This document shows, one piece after another, positions 19,784-29,199 of a stretch of 47,089 nt of DNA (its first letter is position 1; every line of letters begins with the position of its first letter). The notes under the pieces are model-generated. The model did no database searches, had not been told where the DNA came from, and saw only the letters and a list, made by a program, of their open reading frames with translations. Position numbers and translations under genes: made by a program. Source of the stretch: Bacteroidales bacterium (GTDB lineage: Bacteria > Bacteroidota > Bacteroidia > Bacteroidales > UBA1715); NCBI GenBank assembly GCA_012519815.1, contig JAAYPM010000110.1:1-47089 (forward strand), written 5' to 3'.

Positions 19784-21715
19784 TTAAAATGAATATTGAA
19801 TAATACATGCGTATTGTTTTTTTTGTGCTGTGCCATACATAGCATAGTATTCGGGAATTTCGTGAGCATTGGCGTATTGTATTCTTTTTGCTTGAAATTG
19901 CACATTACATGAACGTAATACTTTACATTTCACTACAAAAAGCCATTGGGCTCCTGCGTACAGTACTTGTGGCATTGTGTATGCGTTTTGCACGGCATGT
20001 TCGTACACATATATGCGTGTATAATATGGTGCATTAAATTTTGCATAGCGAACATACACATGAATATTTTTATGTGGCTTGTATATAATATCTTGTCCTG
20101 CATAAAATCCTGTAAAAAAATCATTTTTTTGATGAGCAAACGCTTTTACGTATGCGGTTCTAAATTCCAATGTTTCATATTCATATTGAAATTGTATTGT
20201 GTGTTTTATTCTGTTATTTGTGTTTGTTTGTGCAGCATACCATTGATTTTCTGTTATTTCTGTTTTTATTTCGTATGCTATTTTATATTCAAAAGAATAA
20301 CTTCTATATTTAGTATATTTTGCAGAAAACAAGGATTCGTTTCCATACATATTTGGTGCAGTTGCTGTAGCTACGGGTCTTTGAAATCTATCATGAGCTA
20401 ATGTACAGCGTATAGAATTTGTTATATCTGTGCGTAATAACATATATAGTCCTTGTTCGTTTTGTGTATTGCTTTGTTCCTGAAATCCATGTGCCATAAA
20501 TCCTGTGTACGACGCATTGTAATTTCTCACACTTATTTGTCCTTCTATATATTGAGAAAATGTGTGTGTGATACCGTGAATTTGTGCCATACGAAATGAA
20601 TCATCAAATGCAATTTCACCATAACTATGTGTACGTTCTCCAAAATATGTGTAGTGCAAAGAATAATTTTGCATATACCATGATTTTATATTATTTGAAA
20701 TTTTTTGATGTATATATGCAGCTCCAAAGGTGCATTGTCCTACTTGTTTTTCAGCGTGCATACCATAAAGTGTATGTGTTACCTGTTTTTTATTGTACAA
20801 TTCGAGCGGAGTTCGGTGCAATCCAGTTTTGTATATTTGAAATGGTACTAACGAATCATTTTTAGCTGCACCATCAATGGCTTTTCGAGAAATAAATGGT
20901 GTAAATACAAATGTTTTATATGCGTAACTTATACCTGCTCCTCTATTATATAAATATTCATTTGTTGAAGAATGTCGTTTTAAAACAGACTGAGATGTTG
21001 TTTGAGAAAATCCCATTGATTTTGCATAAAACCCACCTTGTCGCATTGCTAAACCTTGTCCTATAGACGTTTGATAGTCGCCTACTACCAAATTTACAAT
21101 GTTTTTATAATCGCGTAATTGTATATATGCCGATGCAAAATCGTATTGTTGCGAAAACACTCCTTTTTGTGTTGCTTCGCCCATATCATTTTTAAGTTGC
21201 ACACCCCAATAGAGTTTATTATATGCTTGATAACGATATTTATACGATGATTTTAAAGCGAATCCGGGATATTTCATATAATCAGCATATAAAGAATCTG
21301 AAACTCCAAGCCAAGAATTATATGCAGAAACAGTATGTTTTCCATTGTGTATAAGCTCTTTAGATGTTCTGGATTTTTGTGTATATTCAAGTGTACACAT
21401 GCGTGCAACTAATTGTGCTGTTTCTTGTGTAAATCCAAGTACAAATTGCAACTCATATACAGTTCGAAGCGGTTTATTTTTTTGAACAAAATCAAAAAGG
21501 CTCTTTTTTTGAAATTCTGACAAGAAAAAAAACACAGAATACTCCTCAAATGTAAGAGAATTAAGAGGCAAAGGATGTGCAAACAACTCTTCAAGTTCTT
21601 GAATCTCTTCATCAGACCATTCACGGTTGCTTGTTGATATATAATGCTCTATATCAATGGATTCTATTTGGCTATATACAAAGTTTGGTACTGATATTAT
21701 CAGTGTAACAAACAA
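19784..21715 (-). CDS. Outer-membrane beta-barrel protein with N-terminal helix-hairpin-helix domain
   Basis: About 643 residues. After a signal peptide ending V-Y-S-Q, residues about 35-110 form ComEA-like helix-hairpin-helix units (PLRTVYELQFVLGFTQETAQ). The rest (about 130-643) has alternating aromatic strands and ends in Phe (C-I-I-Q-Y-S-F), as outer-membrane barrels do. This architecture is known in Bacteroidota; its function is not. There is no ATG at the 5' end: the in-frame stop at 21746-21748 is followed only by CTG (21733), ATT and TTG (21715) codons. Starting at CTG 21733 would give a textbook signal peptide (K-T-I-I-F-L-F...), so the true start may be 18 bases upstream of the coordinate given. 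Convergent with the EEP gene. Confidence 0.82.
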   Translation of the reverse strand: MFVTLIISVPNFVYSQIESIDIEHYISTSNREWSDEEIQELEELFAHPLPLNSLTFEEYSVFFFLSEFQKKSLFDFVQKNKPLRTVYELQFVLGFTQETAQLVARMCTLEYTQKSRTSKELIHNGKHTVSAYNSWLGVSDSLYADYMKYPGFALKSSYKYRYQAYNKLYWGVQLKNDMGEATQKGVFSQQYDFASAYIQLRDYKNIVNLVVGDYQTSIGQGLAMRQGGFYAKSMGFSQTTSQSVLKRHSSTNEYLYNRGAGISYAYKTFVFTPFISRKAIDGAAKNDSLVPFQIYKTGLHRTPLELYNKKQVTHTLYGMHAEKQVGQCTFGAAYIHQKISNNIKSWYMQNYSLHYTYFGERTHSYGEIAFDDSFRMAQIHGITHTFSQYIEGQISVRNYNASYTGFMAHGFQEQSNTQNEQGLYMLLRTDITNSIRCTLAHDRFQRPVATATAPNMYGNESLFSAKYTKYRSYSFEYKIAYEIKTEITENQWYAAQTNTNNRIKHTIQFQYEYETLEFRTAYVKAFAHQKNDFFTGFYAGQDIIYKPHKNIHVYVRYAKFNAPYYTRIYVYEHAVQNAYTMPQVLYAGAQWLFVVKCKVLRSCNVQFQAKRIQYANAHEIPEYYAMYGTAQKKQYACIIQYSF

Positions 21716-21836
21716 AAAAATAATTGTTTTCAGTGTGCGACTGTTTTAATGTCGCTAATATATATATATTTTTCAAAAGAAATATTGTTATTTTATAAAA
21801 AACACCTATTTTTATAAACGATAAAAAATTAAGATT

Positions 21837-22481
21837 ATGAAAATACGACTTTCCCTATTATTATTCCTTTTTGGAGCACCTTTATTTATATGTGCTCAAG
21901 AAGAAGCTCCCAAAAAAACAACAACTATGATGTCTGCTGGCGAAAAGCGGGCAAAAATAACAGCTCAAGCAGGATATTATAATGCCTACAATTATAATAA
22001 TGTAAAACCCGGTGAAAATTTTTCGCTTGATTTTGCATATATGTTAAGTGGCACACTATCGTTTGGGCAACATATGAATTTTGGACGAAATAGATATTAC
22101 GAACAAGAACGTTCAAATTTTCCAACCTATAACCTTTTACAAGACAGTACAAATGCTGATATTTTAACAATTCAAGTTGGTATAACTGTAGGATACACCT
22201 ATCCTCTATCGCATTTTATAAGTATTACCGCACTTACAGGATTATCAACATATTCAGAAACTATTATGTACCCTATATTTGGAAAATCTTCGAACGGAAA
22301 AGATTTATGGGGTGGATACCAACAAGAAACACGAACACTCATAGCTGTTCCTTTATTGTTGAGTGTACAATACATAATTTCACCTTCGTTTGAAATAGGA
22401 TTGCGTGGTGGTATATATGTTTCTCCTCAAGAATCGCTCATTGGTAAACATTTTGGACCACATATTAGTTTTAAATTTTAA
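21837..22481 (+). CDS. Small outer-membrane beta-barrel protein
   Basis: A 214-residue protein with a clear signal peptide (residues 1-21, ending I-C-A-Q) and a C-terminal Phe (I-S-F-K-F). The mature part alternates polar and hydrophobic/aromatic residues in about eight strands, with glycine-rich turns (GYYNAYNYN, VGITVGYTYPL, EIGLRGGIYVSP). It resembles the porin-like/PorT-like small barrels of Bacteroidota, but I do not recognise a specific family. It lies 11 bases before a glycosyltransferase gene on the same strand and is probably co-transcribed with it. Confidence 0.8.
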   Translation: MKIRLSLLLFLFGAPLFICAQEEAPKKTTTMMSAGEKRAKITAQAGYYNAYNYNNVKPGENFSLDFAYMLSGTLSFGQHMNFGRNRYYEQERSNFPTYNLLQDSTNADILTIQVGITVGYTYPLSHFISITALTGLSTYSETIMYPIFGKSSNGKDLWGGYQQETRTLIAVPLLLSVQYIISPSFEIGLRGGIYVSPQESLIGKHFGPHISFKF

Positions 22482-22492
22482 AGGCACCGTTT

Positions 22493-23386
22493 ATGCCTTT
22501 TTTTTCGATTATACTACCAACATATAATAGAGCACATTTTTTGCCTCGTGCCATAGAAAGTGTATTAAATCAAACATATAGTAATTTTGAATTAATTATT
22601 GTTGATGATGCCTCTACAGATGCAACACAAGATTGTATTTTAAGCTATACTGATGCAAGAATACGTTATGTAAAAAACGAGCATAATATGGAACGCTGTC
22701 ATTCACGAAATCGTGGCATACAGATGGCAAAAGGAACATATATTTGCTTTTTAGATAGCGATGATTATCATTTACCTCATCATTTAGAAACTCTCTATAA
22801 TGCTATAGTTTCATATTCATATCCGCAAGCATTATTATTTACCAATGCTTGGGACGAACAAGCGGGAAAACGCACTAAACGTGTATGTCCACCACTTAAA
22901 GAACATAATGTTTTTCATTACATTGCCACATATACATTTAATCCACAACGCATGTGTGTACATAAAACAATTTGTTCACAACATCTATTTGACCCTGCTG
23001 TGTATGTTTGCGAAGATTTGGATTTTGCGGCACGTATAGCCTGCACACATCAAATTATTCAAGTGGCAGAACGCACAACAGTATATGTGTATCATTCTGA
23101 TTCTTTTACTGGAGGCGACCCTTTAAAACCATTTAAAGAATTAGAAAATTACAGGCGAATTTTTAACAAAAAAGAATTACGAAATAAAATTCCACGCATA
23201 TCAAAATGGCGATTGTTGAGCATGTGTTATTTTCACATTGCCATTTTTCATCAAAAAAATAAGAATTATAGAAGCATGTATGCTGCAATTTTTAAATCTT
23301 TTATATTATGTCCGCGTGGATATAACAGAAAAACTAATAAAATTTTGCTTACCCTTGCTTTAAAAGGAATGTTTAAGACAATGTAA
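22493..23386 (+). CDS. Family 2 glycosyltransferase
   Basis: Inverting GT-A enzyme that transfers a sugar from a nucleotide sugar, probably in surface polysaccharide or glycan building. The N-terminal Rossmann-like start SIILPTYNRA (5-14), the nucleotide-binding VDDAS (Asp38, Asp39), the metal-binding LDSDD (D88-D91) and the acceptor-site C-E-D-L-D-F (Glu174, Asp175) are all present. The 297-residue length suits a single-domain soluble or membrane-associated enzyme. Acceptor unknown; no polysaccharide cluster surrounds it. Its 3' end overlaps the end of the convergent lgt copy by 14 bases. Confidence 0.92.
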   Translation: MPFFSIILPTYNRAHFLPRAIESVLNQTYSNFELIIVDDASTDATQDCILSYTDARIRYVKNEHNMERCHSRNRGIQMAKGTYICFLDSDDYHLPHHLETLYNAIVSYSYPQALLFTNAWDEQAGKRTKRVCPPLKEHNVFHYIATYTFNPQRMCVHKTICSQHLFDPAVYVCEDLDFAARIACTHQIIQVAERTTVYVYHSDSFTGGDPLKPFKELENYRRIFNKKELRNKIPRISKWRLLSMCYFHIAIFHQKNKNYRSMYAAIFKSFILCPRGYNRKTNKILLTLALKGMFKTM

Positions 23387-24185
23387 TCTTTTTTTCACGC
23401 ATTGCTTTCCACAACAGGAAAAAACCACAAAGAAAAAATGGAATACTTAAGAGTTGCCCCATATTTAGCAGCATAGTAGTTTCAAACAAAACCTGTGGTT
23501 CTTTTATACATTCAATAAGAAATCGTGTAAAGAAAATTCCTATTAAAAACACTCCCATTATAAAGGAATTTGAAAGTTTTTTTTGTGCACGCAACTGTTT
23601 CCAAGCATAATATTGTAGTATTCCAAATGTAAGCAAATACGCAAGTCCTTCATATATTTGAGTAGGATGTTTTGGAAGGGTTTCTCCCATATTCGCAAAC
23701 ACAAATCCCCATGGAACATTTGTAGGCACTCCATAAATTTCTGAATTCATAAGGTTTCCCATACGAATAAAAAAAGCAGCAAGCGGTACTACAAGCATAG
23801 CCCGAGCCATAACAGTAGCATAAGAATATTTAGATTTACGCACTACTACTAAAAATGCCAATAAAATTCCAATTGCACCGCCATGACTGGCAAGTCCACC
23901 TTCCCAGATATATAAAATAGATAGTGGATCGTGTAGATATCGAGTAGGTTCATAAAACAAACAATGTCCTAAACGTGCACCAACAATACCTCCAATAATA
24001 CTTGCAAGCGTTGCTTTTTCGAGAAGTGACAGTGGCAGTTTTTCTTTCAAAAATATTTTTTGCAACAAGAAATATGACAAAAGATATCCAATTGCAAATA
24101 AAATTCCATACCATCGCACTGCATATGATTCAGTAAATACAATAGCTTCTGGTTGTACTGTCCAAATTATAAAATTCAACATCAT
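23373..24185 (-). CDS. lgt: Prolipoprotein diacylglyceryl transferase, short copy
   Basis: Integral inner-membrane enzyme that moves diacylglycerol from phosphatidylglycerol to the lipobox Cys of prolipoproteins. Key family residues are present: W-Y-G-I-L near residue 25, EGGLASHGG with His101, the signature RMGNLMNSEIYG with Arg141 and Asn147, and HPTQIYE at 173-179. The length (270) is normal. Its ATG overlaps the stop of the longer lgt copy as ATGA, so both are translated together. The two are clearly paralogues (shared LGHCLFYEP and ILYIWEGGLASHGGA). Confidence 0.94.
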   Translation of the reverse strand: MMLNFIIWTVQPEAIVFTESYAVRWYGILFAIGYLLSYFLLQKIFLKEKLPLSLLEKATLASIIGGIVGARLGHCLFYEPTRYLHDPLSILYIWEGGLASHGGAIGILLAFLVVVRKSKYSYATVMARAMLVVPLAAFFIRMGNLMNSEIYGVPTNVPWGFVFANMGETLPKHPTQIYEGLAYLLTFGILQYYAWKQLRAQKKLSNSFIMGVFLIGIFFTRFLIECIKEPQVLFETTMLLNMGQLLSIPFFLCGFFLLWKAMREKKITLS

Positions 24186-25201
24186 TTTTGCGTAGGTTTA
24201 AAATGCACAAAATGGCGATACAGCAAAAACAATCCAAATAAAATAAACGGAATACTCAGCCATTGTCCCATATTAAGATGCATCGTTTGTTCAAATGCAA
24301 CTTGATCATTTTTAATAAATTCAATGAAAAAACGAAACACAAAAATCATTGTCAATGTAATACCGAGTAAAAAATTGTCAGAAAGCGGTAATTCCTTAGA
24401 AATGCGTGATTTATAATAATACATCAAACATGCAAGTGTAAAGAAATACATAGCAGCCTCATATATTTGCGTAGGGTGATGTGCCGAAAGAAGGCGTGCC
24501 GACATAAAAGAATCCACTAACTTTGGAAGCGAATCAGGAATAATATATTTTTGTTGAATCAACACTTCAGAAATTTCGGCAAACGGCACACCGCGTTGAA
24601 AATTATGAGTGTACATTTCAAAAAACTCTGCAATATGCGTTTGCATTCCCGACACAACTGCTCCCGAATTTATTACCGCATTTGTAAGAACTTCAGGAGT
24701 TGCAGTAATAATAGCATCACGCACAAACACAAACGACCATGGTAAAGAACTTGCAATTCCATAAATTTCAGAATTCATAAGATTTCCTAAGCGCACCATT
24801 CCCGCAGTAAAAGGTATTACAATAGCGGCACGTGAAGCAATCCATAAAAACGACCGTTTTGTTCGATGTGCAAACACATAAAAAGCAAGCAACAAGCCTA
24901 CTGCACCGCCATGGCTGGCAAGTCCACCTTCCCAGATATATAGAATTCTAATTGGATTTGCCAAATATTCAGCAGGTTCGTAAAACAAACAATGTCCTAA
25001 ACGCAAACCTATAATAAGAAAAACAAATACTAAAAATGTAAAATTATCTACCTCTTTTTGTTTTAAGCCATCACGCACTAATATTTTATTTAACATAGTA
25101 TATGATGCAAAAAAGCCAAGAGCAAAGAACAAACCATACCAACGAACACCAAATCCTTCAATAATTGCGGGTTCTACATTCCAAATAATATAATTGAGCA
25201 T
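24182..25201 (-). CDS. lgt: Prolipoprotein diacylglyceryl transferase paralogue with central insertion
   Basis: Second Lgt, 339 residues. It keeps W-Y-G-L at 21-24, EGGLASHGG with His97, the signature RLGNLMNSEIYG with Arg137 and Asn140/143, and HPTQIYE at 242-248. Between S-F-V-F (156-159) and H-P-T-Q it carries about 80 residues where the short copy has about 12. The extra stretch is soluble-looking (for example EFFEMYTHNFQRGVPF) and would lie in the periplasmic part near the substrate entrance. It follows ahcY by 15 bases and overlaps the short copy by 4. Probably active; whether it has a different substrate preference is unknown. Confidence 0.92.
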   Translation of the reverse strand: MLNYIIWNVEPAIIEGFGVRWYGLFFALGFFASYTMLNKILVRDGLKQKEVDNFTFLVFVFLIIGLRLGHCLFYEPAEYLANPIRILYIWEGGLASHGGAVGLLLAFYVFAHRTKRSFLWIASRAAIVIPFTAGMVRLGNLMNSEIYGIASSLPWSFVFVRDAIITATPEVLTNAVINSGAVVSGMQTHIAEFFEMYTHNFQRGVPFAEISEVLIQQKYIIPDSLPKLVDSFMSARLLSAHHPTQIYEAAMYFFTLACLMYYYKSRISKELPLSDNFLLGITLTMIFVFRFFIEFIKNDQVAFEQTMHLNMGQWLSIPFILFGLFLLYRHFVHFKPTQK

Positions 25202-25216
25202 GGTTTATAATTTATA

Positions 25217-26662
25217 TTAATATCTATAATGATTTGCCTTATACGGACCTTCCACCGGAACACCTATATATTCAGCTTGATCTTGTGTTAGTGTTGTTAA
25301 TTTCACTCCTAATTTATCAAGATGCAAACGAGCCACTTTTTCGTCTAAAATTTTAGGCAAGGTGTACACTTTATTTTCATATGTTCCTTGTTTTGTGAAC
25401 AATTCTATTTGAGCCAGCACTTGATTTGTAAACGAAGCAGACATCACAAAACTTGGGTGTCCTGTTGCACAGCCAAGATTTAACAAACGCCCTTCGGCAA
25501 GAATTAACACACTATGCCCATCAGGGAATGTCCATTTATCATATTGAGGTTTAATGTTGGTACGTATAATTCCAGGAATTTTAGCAAGTTCAGCCATTTG
25601 AATTTCATTATCAAAATGACCAATATTTCCAACAATAGCCATGTTTTTCATAGCTTTCATATGTTCAGCCGTAATTATATCTTTATTACCAGTAGTAGTA
25701 ATAAAAATATCAGCATATTCGAGCGTATCTTCAATAGTAAGCACTTCATATCCTTCCATTGCAGCTTGCAGAGCACAAATTGGGTCAATTTCGGTAATAA
25801 TAACCCGTGCACCTTGTCCTTTTAATGATTGTGCACTACCTTTCCCCACATCGCCGTAGCCACACACCACCGCAATTTTACCTGCAAGCATCACATCAGA
25901 TGCTCGCATAATACCATCAGTTAGTGAATGTCGGCATCCGTATAAATTATCAAATTTTGATTTTGTAACCGAATCATTTACATTTATAGCAGGAAACGGC
26001 AACAATCCTTTTTCAGCAATTTGGTATAATCTATGAACGCCCGTTGTAGTTTCCTCAGAAACACCTTTAATTTCGGCACGCATATTTGTCCATTGCAAAG
26101 GATTTTGTTTCATTGTTTTTCTACATAATTCAAGAAACACCCCCCATTCTTCAGAATCTTTATTTGGGTCAAAATCTGGCACTTTGCCAGCAGCTTCAAA
26201 TTCAGCACCTTTAATCACAAGCATAGTAGCATCGCCCCCATCATCAAGGATAAGATTTGGACCTTTTCCATCTGGCCACAATAAGGCTTGAGCGGTACAC
26301 CACCAATATTCGGTTAAAGTTTCACCTTTCCACGCATATACAGGAACACCTTTAGGACTATTTATCGTTCCACTTTTTCCAACCACCGTTGCAGCCGCTG
26401 CGTGGTCTTGTGTAGAAAAAATATTACATGAAACCCAACGTACATCAGCACCAAGTTGCACTAAAGTTTCAATTAAAACCGCTGTTTGCACTGTCATATG
26501 CAATGAACCCATAATACGTGCCCCTGCAAGCGGTTTTTGACCAGCATATTCCTTACGTAAAGCCATTAATCCTGGCATTTCAATTTCTGCAAGATCTAAT
26601 TCTTTTCGTCCCCAATCTGCAAGAGAAATATCAGCAATTTTATAATCAATATTTTTGTTCAT
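25217..26662 (-). CDS. ahcY: Adenosylhomocysteinase
   Basis: NAD-dependent hydrolase that splits S-adenosylhomocysteine into homocysteine and adenosine, removing the inhibitor of methyltransferases. Visible: N-terminal [17 protein letters not shown], the Rossmann motif [34 protein letters not shown], and the family C-terminus ending K-A-N-H-Y-R-Y. The length of 481 includes the insertion common to bacterial forms. It lies between aspartokinase (17 bases upstream) and the two lgt genes (15 bases downstream), so they are one run. No SAH riboswitch is present: the upstream gap is too small. Confidence 0.97.
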   Translation of the reverse strand: MNKNIDYKIADISLADWGRKELDLAEIEMPGLMALRKEYAGQKPLAGARIMGSLHMTVQTAVLIETLVQLGADVRWVSCNIFSTQDHAAAATVVGKSGTINSPKGVPVYAWKGETLTEYWWCTAQALLWPDGKGPNLILDDGGDATMLVIKGAEFEAAGKVPDFDPNKDSEEWGVFLELCRKTMKQNPLQWTNMRAEIKGVSEETTTGVHRLYQIAEKGLLPFPAINVNDSVTKSKFDNLYGCRHSLTDGIMRASDVMLAGKIAVVCGYGDVGKGSAQSLKGQGARVIITEIDPICALQAAMEGYEVLTIEDTLEYADIFITTTGNKDIITAEHMKAMKNMAIVGNIGHFDNEIQMAELAKIPGIIRTNIKPQYDKWTFPDGHSVLILAEGRLLNLGCATGHPSFVMSASFTNQVLAQIELFTKQGTYENKVYTLPKILDEKVARLHLDKLGVKLTTLTQDQAEYIGVPVEGPYKANHYRY

Positions 26663-26679
26663 GTATATATACTTTTTAA

Positions 26680-27990
26680 TTAGAATAAATTTTTGTGTAA
26701 AGAACGCAATGCTTTTTCTTTATTGTTAGAATCTATGACTATTGACATATTATGGCGACTTCCTCCGTACGAAATCATACGAACCGAAATATTATCTAAC
26801 GCTTGCATAACTTCAAGTGCATGCCCTTTTTCTTCAGCAATCATATTCCCCACAATACACACAATTGTTTGATTTTTATCAACCTCAACAGCACCAAGCA
26901 CTTTAAGTTCATCAACAATTTGTGCAAGATAATCCTCTTTATCAATTGTAAGCGAAATAGCCACTTCCGAAGTAGTAATTACATCAATAGGAGTTTTATA
27001 TTTTTCGAATATTTCAAATACTTTTCGTAAAAAACCATACGCCAGCAACATTCGTCCCGATTTAATTTTTATAACCGTTACCGAATCTTTTGCAGCAATT
27101 GCCTTAATTCCTGTACCACTTATTTTATTTGAAATAAGAGTTCCTTTTCCTGTTGGATTTATAGTGTTTTTTAGAAGTACTGGAATGTTTTTAAGTTTTG
27201 CGGGCAACACCGTTGAAGGATGAAGAATTTTTGCTCCAAAATATGCAAGTTCGGCAGCCTCGTCAAACGAAAGTTCGGCAATAGGTTTTGTGTTTTGCAC
27301 AATTCTGGGGTCATTATTATGCACCCCGTCAATATCTGTCCAAATTTCCACAACACTTGCCTGCACAGCGGCACCAATAAGAGATGCTGAATAATCGCTT
27401 CCGCCACGTTTTAAATTATCAATTTCATTACGAGGATTTATACAAATAAAACCTTGCGTAATAAACAAAGTAGTAGAAGGATATTGAGCAAGTATAGCTG
27501 AAAGTCTTGTTTCAATTTCAGACAAAATTGGTTCGCTATCATTGTCAACATACATAAAATCGAGAGCATTTAACAGTACCGAAGGAATATTTTGTTCTTC
27601 GTGATATAGTTGAATCAAATTTGTTGAAAGTATTTCACCACGTGCAACAATAGATTTTTCAACTGCAATTGAAAATGGTTTATTAGCAAAATTTCTAATT
27701 TCTTTAAATTCTGCTAAAATTATCTCCTTTGCTTTTTCTCTAAAATGCTCTGTTTCTATCAGTTCGTTAATAACTTCCACATACTTTTTTTCAAGATTAG
27801 AAATAACTGTATGTGCACCATCAAAATTATCTTTTGAATAATAATCACAAATTTCGAATAAAGAATTTGTTGTTTGAGACATTGCTGAGCAAACAACTAT
27901 TCGTTTTGTTCCATCGTTAATTAATAACGATACATTTTTAATACGTTCGGGTGTTCCGACAGACGTACCACCAAATTTTGATATTTTCAT
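26680..27990 (-). CDS. lysC: Monofunctional aspartokinase
   Basis: Phosphorylates aspartate, the first step toward lysine/diaminopimelate, threonine and methionine. The N-terminal [11 protein letters not shown] (residues 2-12) is the kinase signature; [13 protein letters not shown] and [17 protein letters not shown] are conserved catalytic-domain parts. Residues about 300-436 hold two ACT regulatory domains ([11 protein letters not shown] and [15 protein letters not shown]), so feedback control by an amino acid is likely; which one is not clear. At 436 residues there is no homoserine dehydrogenase fused. First gene of the lysC-ahcY-lgt-lgt run. It supplies the pathway in which dapL (13373) works. 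Confidence 0.95.
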   Translation of the reverse strand: MKISKFGGTSVGTPERIKNVSLLINDGTKRIVVCSAMSQTTNSLFEICDYYSKDNFDGAHTVISNLEKKYVEVINELIETEHFREKAKEIILAEFKEIRNFANKPFSIAVEKSIVARGEILSTNLIQLYHEEQNIPSVLLNALDFMYVDNDSEPILSEIETRLSAILAQYPSTTLFITQGFICINPRNEIDNLKRGGSDYSASLIGAAVQASVVEIWTDIDGVHNNDPRIVQNTKPIAELSFDEAAELAYFGAKILHPSTVLPAKLKNIPVLLKNTINPTGKGTLISNKISGTGIKAIAAKDSVTVIKIKSGRMLLAYGFLRKVFEIFEKYKTPIDVITTSEVAISLTIDKEDYLAQIVDELKVLGAVEVDKNQTIVCIVGNMIAEEKGHALEVMQALDNISVRMISYGGSRHNMSIVIDSNNKEKALRSLHKNLF

Positions 27991-28015
27991 ATGTCATGTA
28001 CACTATAAATTCATA

Positions 28016-28037
28016 CAAAAGTAACAATTCAAATTTA
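28016..28037 (-). promoter_or_regulatory. Two candidate -7 elements upstream of aspartokinase
   Basis: On the minus strand TAAATTTG (28037-28030) and TACTTTTG (28023-28016) both match TAnnTTTG, 25-47 bases before the ATG at 27990. Neither has an obvious TTTG -33 box, so which one is used cannot be decided. Confidence 0.4.
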
Positions 28038-28129
28038 TATTAAAAAAAGATTTTTTACACACTTAGAATAAAAAATTAAATCATTAGTTTTTACAATATC
28101 ACAAGCAATTACATTAAAATAATTAATGT

Positions 28130-28744
28130 TTATTTTTTAATGCTTTTTGTATATCGCTCATTCATAAGCGATAATACATCTTGTGTAATATTAAAACTTT
28201 CTGATGCATCTAAAATAGCCGCATTATTTAAAATCATTTTAAATCGCATGTCGGCATTGTATGTTTTAATGGTTGCTTGTACACTATCAAGTAATTGTAC
28301 CATAAGCGATTGCTCGTGATGTGCAAGTTCTGCACCTTTAGCCTGTTGCTGTTGTACTAATTGCTCTTGTTTTTTCTGTAATTCCATTTGTTTTGTTTCT
28401 GCAGCACGAGACGTAATAAGTCCGTTTTGAGCATTGTACTGAAATTCAGACACTTCTTTTTCGAATGCAGCAGCTTTTTGTTGTAAAATAGTTTCTTCTT
28501 TTTTTACAAGTACCTCGTATTGTTTTTCAAGAATTTTATAATATTCATAATTTTGCATTAACGAATCAAAATTAACATACGCAATAGGAAATACTTGCAT
28601 TGTAGAGTCGCTGTACACAATATGTTGTGATTGTGGTGCACGCTGCATAGCTGTTTCGGGAGTTTTTTTGTTTGCAACCAAAATAAATAATAGTGCAATA
28701 GCAAAACCGAAAATAATAGTAATAATAGTTTGAGAGTTTTTCAT
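28130..28744 (-). CDS. OmpH/Skp-family periplasmic chaperone
   Basis: A 204-residue protein with one N-terminal hydrophobic segment (residues 7-25), either an uncleaved anchor or a signal peptide. Then comes I-A-Y-V-N-F-D-S-L (about 53-61), the small beta part of OmpH proteins, and long coiled-coil arms rich in K, E and Q (about 65-165), which in Skp form the tentacles that hold unfolded outer-membrane proteins. Last gene of the aspS-tadA-ompH run, 11 bases after tadA. The Skp-like role is inferred from family. The N-terminal anchor is longer than in E. coli Skp. Confidence 0.87.
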   Translation of the reverse strand: MKNSQTIITIIFGFAIALLFILVANKKTPETAMQRAPQSQHIVYSDSTMQVFPIAYVNFDSLMQNYEYYKILEKQYEVLVKKEETILQQKAAAFEKEVSEFQYNAQNGLITSRAAETKQMELQKKQEQLVQQQQAKGAELAHHEQSLMVQLLDSVQATIKTYNADMRFKMILNNAAILDASESFNITQDVLSLMNERYTKSIKK

Positions 28745-28755
28745 AATTAAAAATA

Positions 28756-29199
28756 TTATCGTTTGTTTTTAAAAAATGTTTGTAATAATTGTTCACTTTC
28801 CTCTGCTAAAATGCCTCCTTGTATAGTAGTTTTAGGATGCAATAGAGAAGTTTTTATACTTTGAAAGCCACGTTTTGGGTCAGAAGCACCGTACACAATT
28901 CGTCCTACATGCACCCAAAATGACGCTCCTGCACACATAACGCAAGGTTCAAGAGTTACATATAAAGTTGCATCTTGCAAATATTTTCCTCCAAGAAAAT
29001 CTGTAGCTGCGGTAAACGCTTGCATTTCTGCATGGGCAGTGGGGTCGTGTAATGTTTCGGTTAAGTTATGTGCACGAGCAATAATTTGATTTTTGCATAC
29101 AATAACAGCTCCTATAGGCACCTCATCTTTTTCAAAAGCTTGTTGAGCTTGCAAAAGTGCTTGTTTCATAAATTGTTCGTCGTGCTGTGTTGTATTCAT
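28756..29199 (-). CDS. tadA: tRNA adenosine(34) deaminase TadA-type
   Basis: Zinc deaminase that turns A34 into inosine in the anticodon of tRNA-Arg(ACG). The zinc site is complete: His56-Ala-Glu58 (HAEMQAF) and Pro85-Cys86-x-x-Cys89 (PCVMCAG). P-I-G-A-V-I-V at 28-34 and the length of 147 fit TadA rather than the longer guanine or cytosine deaminases. The ATG overlaps the aspS stop as ATGA, so it is coupled to another translation gene. A general nucleoside deaminase activity cannot be ruled out from sequence. Confidence 0.9.
   Translation of the reverse strand: MNTTQHDEQFMKQALLQAQQAFEKDEVPIGAVIVCKNQIIARAHNLTETLHDPTAHAEMQAFTAATDFLGGKYLQDATLYVTLEPCVMCAGASFWVHVGRIVYGASDPKRGFQSIKTSLLHPKTTIQGGILAEESEQLLQTFFKNKR

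Noticed and set aside
19946..20401. A 151-residue plus-strand frame rich in Cys, Ile and Phe
   Set aside because: It is antisense to the helix-hairpin-helix outer-membrane gene and shows only the mirror of its codons.
23881..24960. Two nearly identical DNA stretches about 1 kb apart as a mobile repeat
   Set aside because: They encode the shared ILYIWEGGLASHGG region of the two lgt paralogues, so they reflect gene duplication and protein conservation.
26663..26679. SAH riboswitch ahead of ahcY
   Set aside because: Only 17 bases separate ahcY from aspartokinase; there is no room for one.
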